NCBI GenBank assembly: GCA_028564675.1
Contig: JAOVVO010000212.1
Coordinates: 49,630-113,629, forward strand
Source of the DNA: Onchocerca lupi
Lineage: Eukaryota > Nematoda > Chromadorea > Rhabditida > Onchocercidae
Length of the DNA stretch: 64,000 bases
Reading direction: 5' to 3'
Of this stretch, positions 47,766-60,758 are shown one piece after another. Under the pieces are notes generated by a model, which saw nothing but the letters and a program-made list of their open reading frames with translations, had not been told where the DNA came from and did no database searches. A program made the position numbers and the translations under genes. Positions within the stretch are counted from its first letter, which is position 1, and every line of letters begins with the position of its first letter.

Positions 47766-50700
47766 ATGGAGAACGGCAAATTGGCGGGCACCGAATCATT
47801 AGAATCGATTGAAAGTGGTAGCACCAATTCAGCGATATCTTCACGGACAGCGTCCAATATTGCTGGAAATGAGCCAGTACGTACATTGTTCGTTTCCGGT
47901 TTACCGATGGATGCGAAACAACGCGAACTTTACCTCCTCTTCCGATCTTGTCGGGGCTATGAGAATTCACTGCTCCGAATAACGCAATCCAAGGATGGCG
48001 GTATTGCGTCACCTGTTGGTTTTGTTACCTTTTCTAGCGCCGAAGATGCCGATATTGCTATGAAAACGTTACAGAGCGTGCTTTTTGATCCTGTCACTGG
48101 CCATAAAATTCGTCTCGAGAAGGCCAAAAGTAATACGAAGGTACCAAAACCTAAACAGATCTCGCCACCGCTGGCAGTTCTTCCACCACCAACCTCCGTT
48201 ACCGCGGCATTTCCCCCAAGTGTGCTGCAAGCTGCAGCTGCAGCCGTCGCAGCATCAGCAGCACCACCACCACAGTCAATTTTTGCACCACCACCTCCAC
48301 CACCACAGATATCTGCTCCTGCATCTCACCGACAAGATTTAGTCAGTGCATGTCTCAGTGATCCGCAGCTTGCCCATATTCTCAACGAAAATCATTTCCT
48401 TCTAAATTCCGTGCCGCAATTTGCTGCTGCTGCCGCAGCAGCAGCAGCCGCAGCAGCATCGCAACCACCATTTTTGTTACCCCCCGCTGCAATTGCTGCT
48501 GGTTTACCGATACCTCCCGTTGCAGCTGCCAATGTTTCTCCAACACATTTTTTGCAGTCAAACGCTGCAGTTGCTCAATTAACAGCTGCTACGCAACATG
48601 CTGCTGCACAACTAAATGCTGTAGCTGTAACATCAGCAAATGCAATTGCAAAAGCCGCAGTAGCATGCTCACCAGCATGCTCTACATTATTTGTAGCCAA
48701 TTTAGGAGATGGTATCACGGAAGACGAACTGAAAGCTGTAAGTTTATTTTACATTCACTCTCCATTATTCACTTCAACTGATAAGAAATTTGTAATAGGT
48801 AATTTGACCACATATTATCTATTGCAAATTTCTTATCACCTATTGAGAGTGTTTATGGATGCCAAATTTGACCCTTCTATTTTGTTTAATTTAATTAAGT
48901 TTTATCTAATTTTTAGCAAGTAAAATGCATCATTTTCCATAGTTCCCAATTTGCCATCATAAAATTAAGAATTCAAGTTTCATTATTTATCTTTATCTTT
49001 ATGATTACTGGGAAATGGATTGTTGTTATTGCGGCATGAATGATCGAATATATGATAGAATTTCTTCCGATTCATTATTATGGAATTTTGTATAGTTGTC
49101 GAAGATAATGAATTAGTTATCATCCAGAGCACTTTTGATGCATAGAATAATGAATGATAATTTGTGATGGTATCTCATCAGTCATACAGCCGACTTGGTT
49201 TAGATTTCGTCTTCATTTAGGCAATTCATGAACGAAAAGATTTTGTTCAGGACATGGACATGGATGAGTTTTGAAAAAGAAAATTAACAGTAAGATTAAT
49301 TGGAAAGGTATCGCATTATATAAGCATATATATTTTATTGTTAAGGTTATTGTAGAAGAACTGGATCGTATAAGGTTTATGTGAACTCAGTCTTCGAAAG
49401 CTGGATAGCATATAATAGCAAATATAATTTGTATTAATTTGATCGGAAACTGAACATCAAGTGAAGAAAGGAAATAATTTTGATAGTTATATTTTTAATC
49501 AGAAATAATCATTGATTGAATGCATTGTTTCTTTTTTCTCTTTTCCGATTTTCCAGAAAAAGAAAAATTCCACTTTTTTCCGATGAAAAACATGATTTTA
49601 CTTCTTTGTGAATAATATTTCACTGTTAGAAAGTAAAAATAAAAAGTTGAAGTCTTGTGATCCTAAAAGAAAATAGAGCATAAGAGATAGATCAAAATAT
49701 GATAAAATGAATTTTCTCAAGAAATAATTTTACCAATGTCACTTCATATATTCCACGAATCAATTAGTGCTAATCAGAAAAACCGATCATTTATTTGCTT
49801 GTTGCCTACACATCTAATCGTAGAAGCAAAGCTGCTGACAGTTGAAATAATAGAAAATTGCTTTTTATGGCAAATTATGCATGTGTCCTTCATACTCATA
49901 CATTTCCGCTATTTCCTGAGCATTAACAAAAAATCAATCAAGCCGAAGCATTTTCCATTTATCAAATCTTTTCCTGAAAAGACACTTTAGATTTACTTCT
50001 CTCCTGTTCTTTTCTTTTCTTTTTTTTTTCTTCATCACTTTTTCTTATATTCATTGGGGAAAATGAAGCACAAAAAAGTGTTAGAAAATCTCTATCTTCT
50101 ATTATATAACAAATTCAAATAGCTTTTAATGGTTAATATTAAACCAAAAAAAAAAAAAGTATAGTCTAATCATAATTTATGAAATGGCGAAAGTTGAAAA
50201 AAGCTTAGATCATACGAACTTCTCATTCGACTTATTGATGTAATGCTTTGGATAGTTCTTTTCAATTTTTTTAAAAAGCTAATTCATGAAAATATATTTT
50301 TTAAAGAATCAGAGAATTTTTCTTGATTTGAGTGATTTACTTTAAGAAATGGTGACTTTGGTTTTTTTTTTATTGGCATTCTTTTTTTCTTGTCTTCAGT
50401 TAAAAAGCTACAAATAATGTAAAAATCTGTTTTGTTTTTTCTATTTTTTAAATTTTCAAAGATTTCTCATGTATATGTTTTGAAATTTTTTTTAGAGAAA
50501 AACTGAATGCTTAGAATTTATTAAGCTGGAATCGAAATACTTTGATTTTATGCTTAAGAAAATCCAAATTCTCAAATAAATTGAGAAAAATTTCCTATTT
50601 CATTTTTTGAGTTTTTGTATTGTTGCAACTGAGATTAGCAATAATTAATGACTAAAATTCTTCACTTTTTTAGATTTTCTGTGCTTATCCCGGATTTACA

Positions 50701-50880
50701 CGCTTACGATTGCATACCAGGAACGATACAACTGTGGCATTCGTTGAATTTCGAGATGTGCGACAGGCTACGTTAGTGATGAATGCTCTACAAGGTTGTC
50801 GTATTTCAAACTCACATCGTGGTGGTATTCGAATTGAATATGCACGAAATCGAATGGGGGATGTTACTGGTCAATGGTAA
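47766..50880 (+). CDS. mec-8: MEC-8-like RNA-binding protein with two RRM domains (RBPMS/couch potato family)
   Basis: Nuclear RNA-binding protein; C. elegans MEC-8 regulates alternative splicing in touch neurons, muscle and hypodermis. Exon A is 47766-48737 (324 codons); exon B starts at 50674. RRM1 (about residues 38-120) has RNP2 LFVSGL and RNP1 PVGFVTF. A proline/alanine-rich linker follows, with runs of 7 prolines and 11 alanines. RRM2 begins LFVANLGDGITEDELKA and continues after a 1.9 kb intron with AYPGFTRLRLH, TVAFVEFRD and GGIRIEYARNRMGDV. Two RRMs point to MEC-8 rather than single-RRM RBPMS. The 3' end is uncertain. Unspliced, the frame ends GGT CAA TGG TAA at 50,880 (392 residues), but the same bases form a strong donor (ATG followed by GTAAGT) after 50,876. 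Candidate terminal exons lie at 51,571 and 60,644. The start is the first ATG after an acceptor at 47,619; the frame is also open back to that acceptor, so an upstream coding exon is possible. Confidence 0.85.
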
Positions 50881-51390
50881 GTATTTTGCTATGTCTGTTA
50901 AACTAAGATTTGATCATATGTTATTCACAAAACATATCCATTTATTCTTTCCAAATTCATCCTGCTGATAGGCAACAGTTTCCGCCATGGTGCTGAGCCA
51001 GCATTTATATCTATAGTTGGTGTATATTATGATAAATAAAAATTCCAAGATTAATATGCTTGGCTTCTCGATCCTCTTTAAAGTACGTTCCATTCCCGTA
51101 TCATTTCCCATGAAAAGATTTGGTGTGTTGAATGATTGGGCAATAGTAATAGTTGATGTTTTTATTTTCTTTTTCAATAAATTGTAAAGTCATGCAATAT
51201 ATCATAATAAAATAGTATCAAAGAGAAAGAATTCAATAACTTTCTTTTATTTATTGAACAGTTTCAGAAGGATGGAATATCAATAAACGAATTTACTCAG
51301 GGTTTTGATCTCTTGGATGATCTTTCAGTATGTTGTAGATTTTCACATTTTTAAATTTTTTATTTTGATAAACGTTCTCACAAAGGTATA

Positions 51391-51417
51391 ACTCATCGAA
51401 ATGATTTTTCGATGAGT
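51391..51417. repeat. Perfect 11-bp hairpin
   Basis: ACTCATCGAAA, a 5-base loop TGATT, then TTTCGATGAGT. Located just past the last certain mec-8 exon, so it would be in the mec-8 transcript (intron or 3' UTR). Confidence 0.75.
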
Positions 51418-52432
51418 CGATGTTTGCGTCTGCAAATTATTAATTTTTAATTTTCTCAATTTCGTTGTTATGTATTGTTTCGTTCCTTCATTTCTTGTTA
51501 AGTATAGGCTTTGGAGGATAGTTTTGAAAATCCAGAAGCAGTAAGATTGATCCACCGTTTCTATTCAGGGACGAATTAAATCTGGTAAATATAAATTGAG
51601 TTTTGAAAGAATTTGCATATATTTGAACTGAATTTCTTTTTATTTACTGCAAAAATAATAATCAAACTAACTTTTCTTTCTGAAAATACTGCTATTTTTC
51701 CCTTATTTACATTTTGCGATGAAAGTAATTTTCATATATATTGAATTCTTTGCACTGTGCTTAATTCGAATGGAATTTAATGGATCTCTCTTTTTCGAAA
51801 AAAAGAAGAAAGAGAACTGCAGCAGGTTTATATGAATATTAATTTGTTTATATTCTCAACTTTTCAATTCCACATATTTTTCAGTGAAGATAATATGTCT
51901 ATATCCGATTCTCTTTGCATTCTATTGAAATTCGAAATAGTAAGATAAGAAAGTCTTCGATGCAGCATTGCGATTTTGTTATAAATTGAAACTTCGAAAA
52001 TTTTTCTTAGTTGATGAGAATTATTTTGCTATTTCCTTGCATTTTTTCCATTGCTGAAAATCCGATTAAAAAGTCACGCTTACCATTAGTGGTTGCTTAA
52101 ATTGTTTCCTCTTATTCAACCATCAACAACCCTGGGGATTCTTCGGAGTCTTAAAATCTAAAAGTGAGTTAAAATTTGATCTGCTCAATCTTGGCTACTA
52201 GTTTTTTCCCTTTCATCATCTTCAATCTTTTTTATTTCTGCTCTTTGTTTTACACATTTCCTCAATGCAGTAATAATGGCAATAATAATTATCATGAAAT
52301 ACAAAAAAAGTAGTATTACTTAATGAAGCTGATTGCATTGTTGTCTTTTTATTTGATAGCGGATTTCTTGTCGATATCCCTATTTTTCATAAATTACATC
52401 GAAGAAATTGACCAAATGTTGTGCATTCCTTT

Positions 52433-52433
<1 letters not shown>

Positions 52434-52472
<39 letters not shown>
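52434..52472. repeat. Poly-T homopolymer run (39 bases)
   Basis: An uninterrupted T run in the gene-poor region downstream of mec-8. Confidence 0.95.
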
Positions 52473-52473
<1 letters not shown>

Positions 52474-55310
52474 TCTTTGGAATTATTCTTATATTGCTAA
52501 ATGTGTTTTATCTTGGTTTACGTGTTTTTTAAATAATGAAAACTAGGTAGAAATGAAAAGAAATACGAAAATTCATAACCGCTTTGTTGAATAGATTTCG
52601 TACGGGGAACTGAAAATCTCAATTATTTGGTTTTTTCGTAGTTCCAAGAATTTTCCAGATTTCCTGCGTGATGTCAGAAATTCTCTAGTTCATTTTCTGG
52701 ATTTTATAGAAATATAAATGAAATTTCCCTGTCTATTATTTATTTCTCAAAAACGCTTTATTATTGAATCCACGAAGTCATTTTTTCACTTTAGGTATGT
52801 TATTTCAAAAAACAATAAAACTATGCCATTTAAGACGCTTTTATTTTATTTTTAAATAATTTGTTCAAAAATGATCGCAAGATGAATCAGACTAGGATAC
52901 AAAGACGATTTAAAGCCAAAAGTTCTACAAATCAAAGCATATTTAAGTTGTTGAATTAGTACTGATGAAATTTTTCGCCTTTTTTTGCTTTCCATCCATT
53001 TTGGGTTTTCATTTTTGACCTTAAAATGAAGCCCATAAATTTAATTTCATGTTCACTCTATAATCAAACATAGTTCATTCGTCTTCGTCTCCATGAAGTC
53101 AAAGACCGTTACTTTGTCTATGAGCGCAATAATTCATCAATATTTTCAAAATCATCATTTGGAAATCATGCTCAACCCCATTTTATTTGAATTTTGTCTC
53201 GATTTTTTTTTTGCATCAGATCACACTCAGTTTATTTCTTTGGATTTTATTAGGATTTTCTGTATCTTGAGAGTTTTCAATTTTTATTTATTATACTTGT
53301 ATGTTTATCAGTTATTTTTGCTTCATATTGTATATTGGTCTCTTTACAAAAAATTTTAACTCAGTTACCTTTTATTACAATTATTCACTGACTTTCTTTT
53401 TTTTCTTTTTTTTTTGTTTGCTTGAATACGGGTTCCGGCGAGTTGTTTGTGTGTTATTAATTCGAGGATTTTCAATTTTTTTTTTAAAGATCTTTCCCAT
53501 GGTATTTTTGCTCAGAAGTTTTTCAGCTGTATTTTTATGCGTGCTCTCATTATCAGCATTAACATTTACCTTGGACAATAAACTGCCATTTTCAAATAAT
53601 GAGTATTTGAAAAAAGAGTGTATTCCGCAAATATAACATTTCCAGAAAGTAAATAAGAAATAAATTTGCAAGATTTCTTACAGATAAGAAATTTAGCATA
53701 CAAGTAAGTTGGCTGATGAGCAATAAAATTGATAAATAAAACATCATTTTTAACGTGATTGATATAATTTTTACAATAATTTTTCGAACTTTTATGCACT
53801 GCAACTTTCACCATGGGTAATAGTTAAAGTGCACACTTACACAACAAGCACCTCAATTTTTTTGCATTGTAATTCGATATGTTGTTTTGAAAAGAAACAA
53901 ATCTCGGGTTTTTATGTTTATGTAAGTTTTATATTTCTAAACTTTGATTTAAATCTCTCTCTCTGTTTTTTGGTTATAGTCATTTTTGTTATCGCAGCTT
54001 TTTGCATCTCATATTCGTATTTTAATAATTTGCCTCATTTCTAGATTATTTTACTGCTTAACATTCCAATTGATAGCATAGTCACTTATTTTGAGAAAGT
54101 ACCAGAATTACTAGGGTTTTTCGTGTTAGTTATCATCTCCGGGGATTTGTCGAAGTCCTGGAATAATTTCTAATTTTCCGCTTTTCCGATGGAGGAAAAA
54201 TCAAGAGCTATTAAGGTACCTAGGAATTGGAATTTTGAAATTTCTTCGTATTATCAACAAATCTGTTATTATTTTCCCCCACTTTTTTCTCAAATTTCAG
54301 TTTTTACGCACACAATTCACCGCGAGCACCGTATTCAACAGTCAAATTTTTTAAGTGCATTGCCAGTTCACACTTGCTAATTTTATGTATACAATTTCTT
54401 CCATTATTTCTTCCAATATGCAGATTACTTTTTTTACCTTTGTATATCTTTTTATTTAGCGATTCTTCTGCTTCTTTAGAAATTGCATCGGCATGTTTGT
54501 AAAAGGTGCTTATTCGTAATGCATTTGCTACGCAAATAAGGAATTCTTTTTCTATGTATTTAAATTTCTTATTTGCCGACCAAAACAATTTCGATAAGAC
54601 ACCTGATTGTCGTCGTATTCGTATTTTAATAATTAAAAAAATTTTTTTGTTCTTTTGTGAACAACGATCTTTGCTGTTGCAGCTGCTAATGACAACAAAC
54701 TGTTAGACTATTCGAAGTTTAGTTTGGTTGCATAACTTTGCATTATAATCATTTGAAATCGCTTTTTTTTTGAATTCATACTTCGGCTAAGATTGATTGT
54801 GAAATTTCTGGTCATTCTTTAAATTTAAATTAATTCGAGAAATCTCCCGTTGAAATGAAAACGATTTCTTTTTTTCGCTTTTTATCTGTATAATTTCTCC
54901 ATGAGTGACTGCTTATTTGCATATATACACCTCGTATGCATCCATACACCGTACACATTTCAATTATTGTTATTTGCTACGAATACCACTTCACTAATTT
55001 GTTTGTGAAATTTATGTGTTTTTTTCAAATTTTATTCCTTTCTCAAGTTTTATATTAATTTATTTGATTTATTACAATTTATCAAGCAATTTAAGCAGGA
55101 TGTACTCTTTTCTTTTGAATTTTTTGGATTGAACATTTCTTTTTTACTGCAGTAATTATACTTTTTTCAATCCCACTTTGTGTGCCGTACATTCAACAAT
55201 ATTTCTTTTTTTGCATCAATATTTATACGCGCATATATACACACATACATATCACCGTTCTTGATCATAAATTTGTTTGTGTCCACCTAATTCATTCATT
55301 TATAGAAAAC

Positions 55311-55680
55311 TAGCTGGACTTGGCCACGCTTTTAGTTTATATAAATGAGAATGTAAATGTTTGTTTGTTCAAAATTTTAAATCTCCGAAAGTTCTTAAAC
55401 ACCCTTCTATTCGAATGCAGTGTTATATCAAAGTATCAAATCAATCGGTGAAGAACTTGAAACGTTGTGTAAAAAGAAAAAGTGCAGAAAGTAGGCGTGG
55501 TCAACAAATACAGTTCACTCACTTATTCTTACCTGCCACCATGTGACAGTTAAAAAAAAAAGGTAGATATATCCATATAGAAACACGGGTCCACCCGAAT
55601 GCGGTCTTGTATCAAAATTTCAAATCAGTCGGTGAAGAACTTGGAAGGTTGTGTGGAAATGATCAACAACATAAAAATGT
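55311..55680 (+). repeat. Degenerate interspersed repeat with two related 60-bp segments
   Basis: The segment begins TAGCTGGACTTGGCCACGC and contains two related stretches, 55,411-55,471 and 55,596-55,655. Both read CGAATGC, then a variable part with TATCAAA, then TCGGTGAAGAACTTG and GTTGTGT. Such wording is reminiscent of ends of dispersed elements seen in many invertebrates, but the family is not identified. No terminal inverted repeats or open frame were found. Confidence 0.55.
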
Positions 55681-58600
55681 AAAATATTTTTATTTATTTA
55701 GATAAAGAGTACGAATAAATAAATAAAAAAAATAAGTTTTTGAAGCTAGTAATATGAATATCTTGTAAACTCATATACATTGCAACTTATTTGCCTTCAT
55801 TCTGTTCATCCTGAAACTGTTGAAAGTTCTTAAGATTATTATTAATGACGTGTTATATTACGCAAAAAGTACTGCCGAATAAGATATTTCCTGTAGTCTG
55901 TCGAAAAAATAATTTGCTAAAATATAAAGTATCTTTTATTTTGTAGGTTTCAAGATGTTCTTTAAATCGTGATATAGATTGATTTTTTCACTTCAAATTC
56001 CAACAATAGAAAGTGTTAAAAATGATCGTCGTAATTTTTAATCAAAATCAATAAATTAGGAATTCTGGGAGCAACTGATAATGGAAATTTGTTATACTAT
56101 TAAGTTATTTGTCTAAACTAATAAACATCAGAAATGAAATATTTATTATTATAAATACTTTTAATCGTGCTCCTGATTTCCTGCATAATTCATAGTTACG
56201 AAAAGTATAATGTGAATCTGTTTAAGTTATACTTTAATTAATTTATAGATTTAATATGCCTCTAACTTATTCATTACATTCAATAACTCTGGCATATCAA
56301 AAAGCAGTTCATTTGGAATTTCAAAGTTTCCATTTGATCTATCCAATATGAATCAATAAAATCTGTTAGAACTAAACAAAATGAATCCAGAGTTTGTATT
56401 AGCAATTGAGAAGGTCAAAACTCCATATTCATTTGCTATATCCAGTGTTGTAGGATACGAATTACTCTCAAATGAAAAGCTGATATTGTAACGCAAAAAC
56501 TGAAATTAATTAACTTTCTGAATTAGTTTGAATTTAAATTTCAAAAAAAATAGTTGCAGCCTTTATTTCTGTTTTACCTAGATAATCTTGTTTATTTCAT
56601 AGTAAGGAAGCTTTTTACCAATTTGATGCTTATCGATGAATGTCCCCATTAACACGGCGATCCTTTCAAATTATTTCAAATCCTGAATTGCTTTTAAAGA
56701 TTTTTTTTTTTAAATTTATTTAAGTCAACTTTTTCAACTACCAATATTAGAATTTGTTGCCTGAACTGAGCAATATTTTTTTAGAAGAATGTCTTAAACT
56801 AACTTTTGCAAAAAACGGAAGATTATGAAGTTTGTCTTGTTGAGGTAGCTATATCACATGAAATTATTTTTATTTAGATAATAAAATTTTCTAAAAATAA
56901 AATAAAGAAGCAAAAATTATTCATGTGGAAAGTTGCTCATTGTTGGAGATGACAAGGATCGAAATTGCTTTACTCAAATTGATTCAGTATTGTCCTCCTC
57001 GCTTCATTTTATACCAATCACATATAATCATCTCTCACAACAAATTTATTTTTGGAAAATGAAATTCTGCTCCCAAAAAGATATTTTCATCAATATTTTT
57101 GAAAAAATTCAAATTGCAGCAAGTTCAGAAAACCTAAATTTCTCAGTAAAAAAAACTTCCAATTGTCGAACGAATAAATATGAGGAAACGAAAAAAGTAA
57201 AGAATAATAGCAAAAAAAAACAATAAAGTGACGAAAAAACAAAATTTTGAATTATGACTTTTTAATTTCAATTTTTTATTGCAGCTTTTTCAAACATGTT
57301 TTTGTCGTAATTTTATAATTATTTGATCTAATTTTTCGAAATTTTTGGTATTTTTGAAATTACGACACATCCTGGAAGTTAAAATTTCGAGATTTCCTGG
57401 GTAGTTCGATTTTCATATGATTTCGAATGAACGGAGAGAAGTAAAAAAAATATATTGATGCGTGATTGATGATTCTACAAAATTTTTTTCTTCCTCCTTA
57501 TTTTATCCTTCTCTGCTCTGGGAATAGTTCAAAATAATAAGTTTATAGTGAAATATTCGAAAAATTTTCCAAAATGCTCGATTAGAACTAGAAATTTTCC
57601 CACAGAACAGATAATGAAATTTAATCGTTAGTGCACTGTATATGAACATAGAATCTCAATGAATTTTTCAAGATTTACGATTTCAGTCGATAGCATTTTC
57701 ATTGTCCATTTTCGAAAATTTATCATTCTTCTGGTAGTGATTACTACAGATAAGTGTGTATAATTGGTGTAACACAAAATGAATACTTTTCAACAGGTTT
57801 TAAAAGATTTACTGAATGAATTAGTAAGAAGTTTGATTTTGATAATTATCGGGAATAAAAAAGAATCAAACAAATCAGAATTTGATCTCCTTTGCATCAT
57901 TTTAATTTCAAATTTCTCATCCAAAAATACAGAGATTGAATTTAAAGATCAAAAAGCGGTTGCATCAATCAGCAGATTTGAATACGGCAAAAATATTAAT
58001 CATATACGGAACCTTTTTCTGAAGAGACTAAATTCTGATATTTCAAGGATAAAGTAAATATAATGAATGCTCAAATCTCTTACAATCCATCAATGTAGCA
58101 GAAAATGAAATAATTTGTCACAATAAAATCAAAATATATTTTGAGAATATTAATTTTTTTTTCTTAATAGAAATTCTGAGAAAAAAATCAAAATAAAACC
58201 AATTTTTTTTTTTTTAATTCACATATAATCCTCTCTTTAGTGATATGGTTTTCAATTTTAAAATGATTTCATTTGTAAGCAGAAATTTAATGCTTGTAAA
58301 CTCAACATCATAGTAAAAAGTTGAACAATTTTTGATACATAATTTTTTTGGTGAAATTATAAATAACATTATAATTAATGATTATTCTGATTAGCATTGT
58401 AATTAGTGAATTAGTGATTTCATAATTAGCGATTATTTAGAAGTAGAAAAGCTTCAAAATTCAAAAATTTAAGCAAAATCATTGCACTAATCGCGTCCAT
58501 TGATAACGACTTTGATAAATATAGTAAGACATAATGCCGAATGTTCAAATTCGATTTCGGAAAACCAAAGAAGATGCCGCGTAACAAATCATTTATCGCA

Positions 58601-60300
58601 TAAATCGAACTATTTTTTGAAAATTTTTCTCACAAATTTAATTCTTCAGTTTTTTTCCGATAGCATAATTTTCGATTTCAAAGCATTATATAATTCATTT
58701 TTGTGACTGCGACTTATTTTTCATACTTATCATGATTTTTAAACTGAAATCATTCCATAATTAACAGATGTGAAAAAAAGTGACAATTTTTCAGTTGCTA
58801 CAAATCATCTGAACAATAATTGAAATATAGGGTCGAAAAGTTGAATTCTTATTTTATGCCCTTCATTATTTCATTTCATATTTTACATTTGAAATTCAAA
58901 AAAAATTTTTTTTTTCATAGAACCGAGAAATGGAAATAACATTTATAATAGAGGAAATAAATTTCAATATATCAATACCTAAGCTGTTCGGAATCAAATT
59001 ATTCCATTATTTGTTTTGCTTGTAAATTTTAACGAATCATTTTGCATTAATTAATGTATTTGTTTTCAGTTTCCTTCCTTCATTTTCTGCTCTTCATTTT
59101 GCTTATTAAAAATATTTCATTTCTTTATCAATCATACTTGATGATACATTTGATTAATTGGCGAATCAAGAAGAGTGAAACCTAATCTCTTACCTCCTCT
59201 TAAAATGATACCAAAAATAATTCTTCACCAAATGCAACAAATATTTGAAGCACAAATCCTCTTTTCTATTAAATTTTTTCTCCAAATTAATGAGTAATTA
59301 TTGATTTTTATGAATGAATTTTTTTTTTTTCTGCTTTCATTAATTATCTGCGAGTAGTTTTTGCTGCCATCTGATTCTAGCATCTTTTGGCAAATCTTTG
59401 TTTTTGTGTCTCATTCCACTCGTTTGTTTTGATATTTGTTTACATATTCGGCTACTATCCAAATTGTCATGCGTGATTTACGAAGGAATTACGTCCTTTT
59501 CGATGTCTATATCAACTAGCAATCATTTTGTTTGTTGTTTAATTTGTTCACTTTGATCGTTAATTTCTTGATAAATACTCGACATTTTTTGCTCCTGGCT
59601 TATTGATTTTATCGATTTTATATATTAGACATGCCATTGTCCCTATAAAGATCAACACTTAGCTTAATATAAAAGGCCAAGAAAATGTTGTATTTTAGCA
59701 AATATCTTTCATCTTCATTAGGATGAAATCAGAATATCGTGGGACCTGTGGCCTATTTCTGAGGCAATTTCAAAAAAATTCCTCCAAAAATGTTATTCTT
59801 TTATTAAAAGTAATCAGAATAAATTCTAAGATAATACTGTCTCAAATTAATTCTCTGCGAATTTCCCAAGCAATAGCTATTCCAATAATTAATTTTTCCA
59901 ACGATTCCATTCATTACAACATAAATTCAAATCCATTTACTTTTTCCTCAGTAAATGCTTATCCAACAATTAGTTCCAATCATAATCTTATTTAGAGATT
60001 TCTGTCTTCAGCAGAAAAAAAAAAAAAAAATTAATGATGAAATCAAAAAAAAGATCGTAATGCACCAGAAAATTCCACAAAATTCAGGCTAAAAATTTAC
60101 TTTCTTACCGATTCCAAAATCTTTGCTTGCAATCTTCAAACAATGAAATGAGTTGCAGTCTATGCCATTAATTGATTTCAAAGTCTTTTTTTCTTCCATT
60201 CTAATTGACAAAAACTTCGACATTCTTCATCTCATCACTTTTAAATTTGACTAGTCCAATGCTCTATTTTCTCTCAGTGCAAGTTAAAACAAAGTTAAAT

Positions 60301-60329
60301 CGACTTTTTCATTTCAAATGAAAAAGTCG
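60301..60329. repeat. Perfect 13-bp inverted repeat
   Basis: CGACTTTTTCATT, a 3-base loop TCA, then AATGAAAAAGTCG. It lies 315 bases upstream of the candidate mec-8 exon at 60,644. Confidence 0.8.
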
Positions 60330-60643
60330 CGACTGCTACAGTTGACAATACTCTCTGTTAGCGGCAATTTGGATTTTCTCAATACTCAGACAAAGTTTGT
60401 AGTTTTAAATTCCCCCCTTATTCACGTCAATCATAATTACAGAGCCTTCGTGACTTTTTAAATATTTCTGCAATTTTCTTTTGCTAATCAATGCCACGTA
60501 TTTATTTCATGTTTGCAATAGATAATTCTTTATTTTTTTGTTTAATAAAAAAAAAGAAGCAATTCATTCTTTTATTTTCACTTCTCATTTCTTCTATAAT
60601 TCCATTTGATGGATAAGAATGATGAAATTTTTCGATGTTGCAG

Positions 60644-60758
60644 CGGTCGATCGCAAAGTTCGACTGATTCAGGTGGAGAGGGAACTTACCTGTGCTTAAA
60701 CAAAAATGATCCTTCTCAGTTCCTTCCAACTTCATGTTCTTATTATTTAATAGAATGA
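60644..60758 (+). CDS. Candidate terminal exon of mec-8
   Basis: After a good acceptor (TTTTTCGATGTTGCAG) an open stretch of 115 bases reads GRSQSSTDSGGEGTYL, then 20 more residues to a TGA. Its phase fits the donor at 50,876, which ends GGT CAA TG, giving a 429-residue protein. The first 60 bases are clearly less AT-rich than the surroundings, and a Ser/Gly-rich tail after an RRM is plausible. Against it: the intron would be 9.8 kb, and the minus strand has a strong donor-like AG-GTAAGT at the same place. Confidence 0.33.

Noticed and set aside
53093..54044. Run of hydrophobic open frames (88-111 codons) resembling membrane proteins
   Set aside because: T-rich DNA always translates to Phe/Leu/Ile-rich frames; the pieces overlap, lack splice structure that joins them and contain poly-T slippage tracts.
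54304..54588. 94-codon minus-strand frame with charged composition
   Set aside because: No family recognised, no adjoining exons in phase, isolated in gene-poor DNA.
57779..58057. 92-codon open frame starting with a good ATG
   Set aside because: No recognisable motif or flanking exons. With this base composition a handful of frames of this length is expected by chance in 64 kb.
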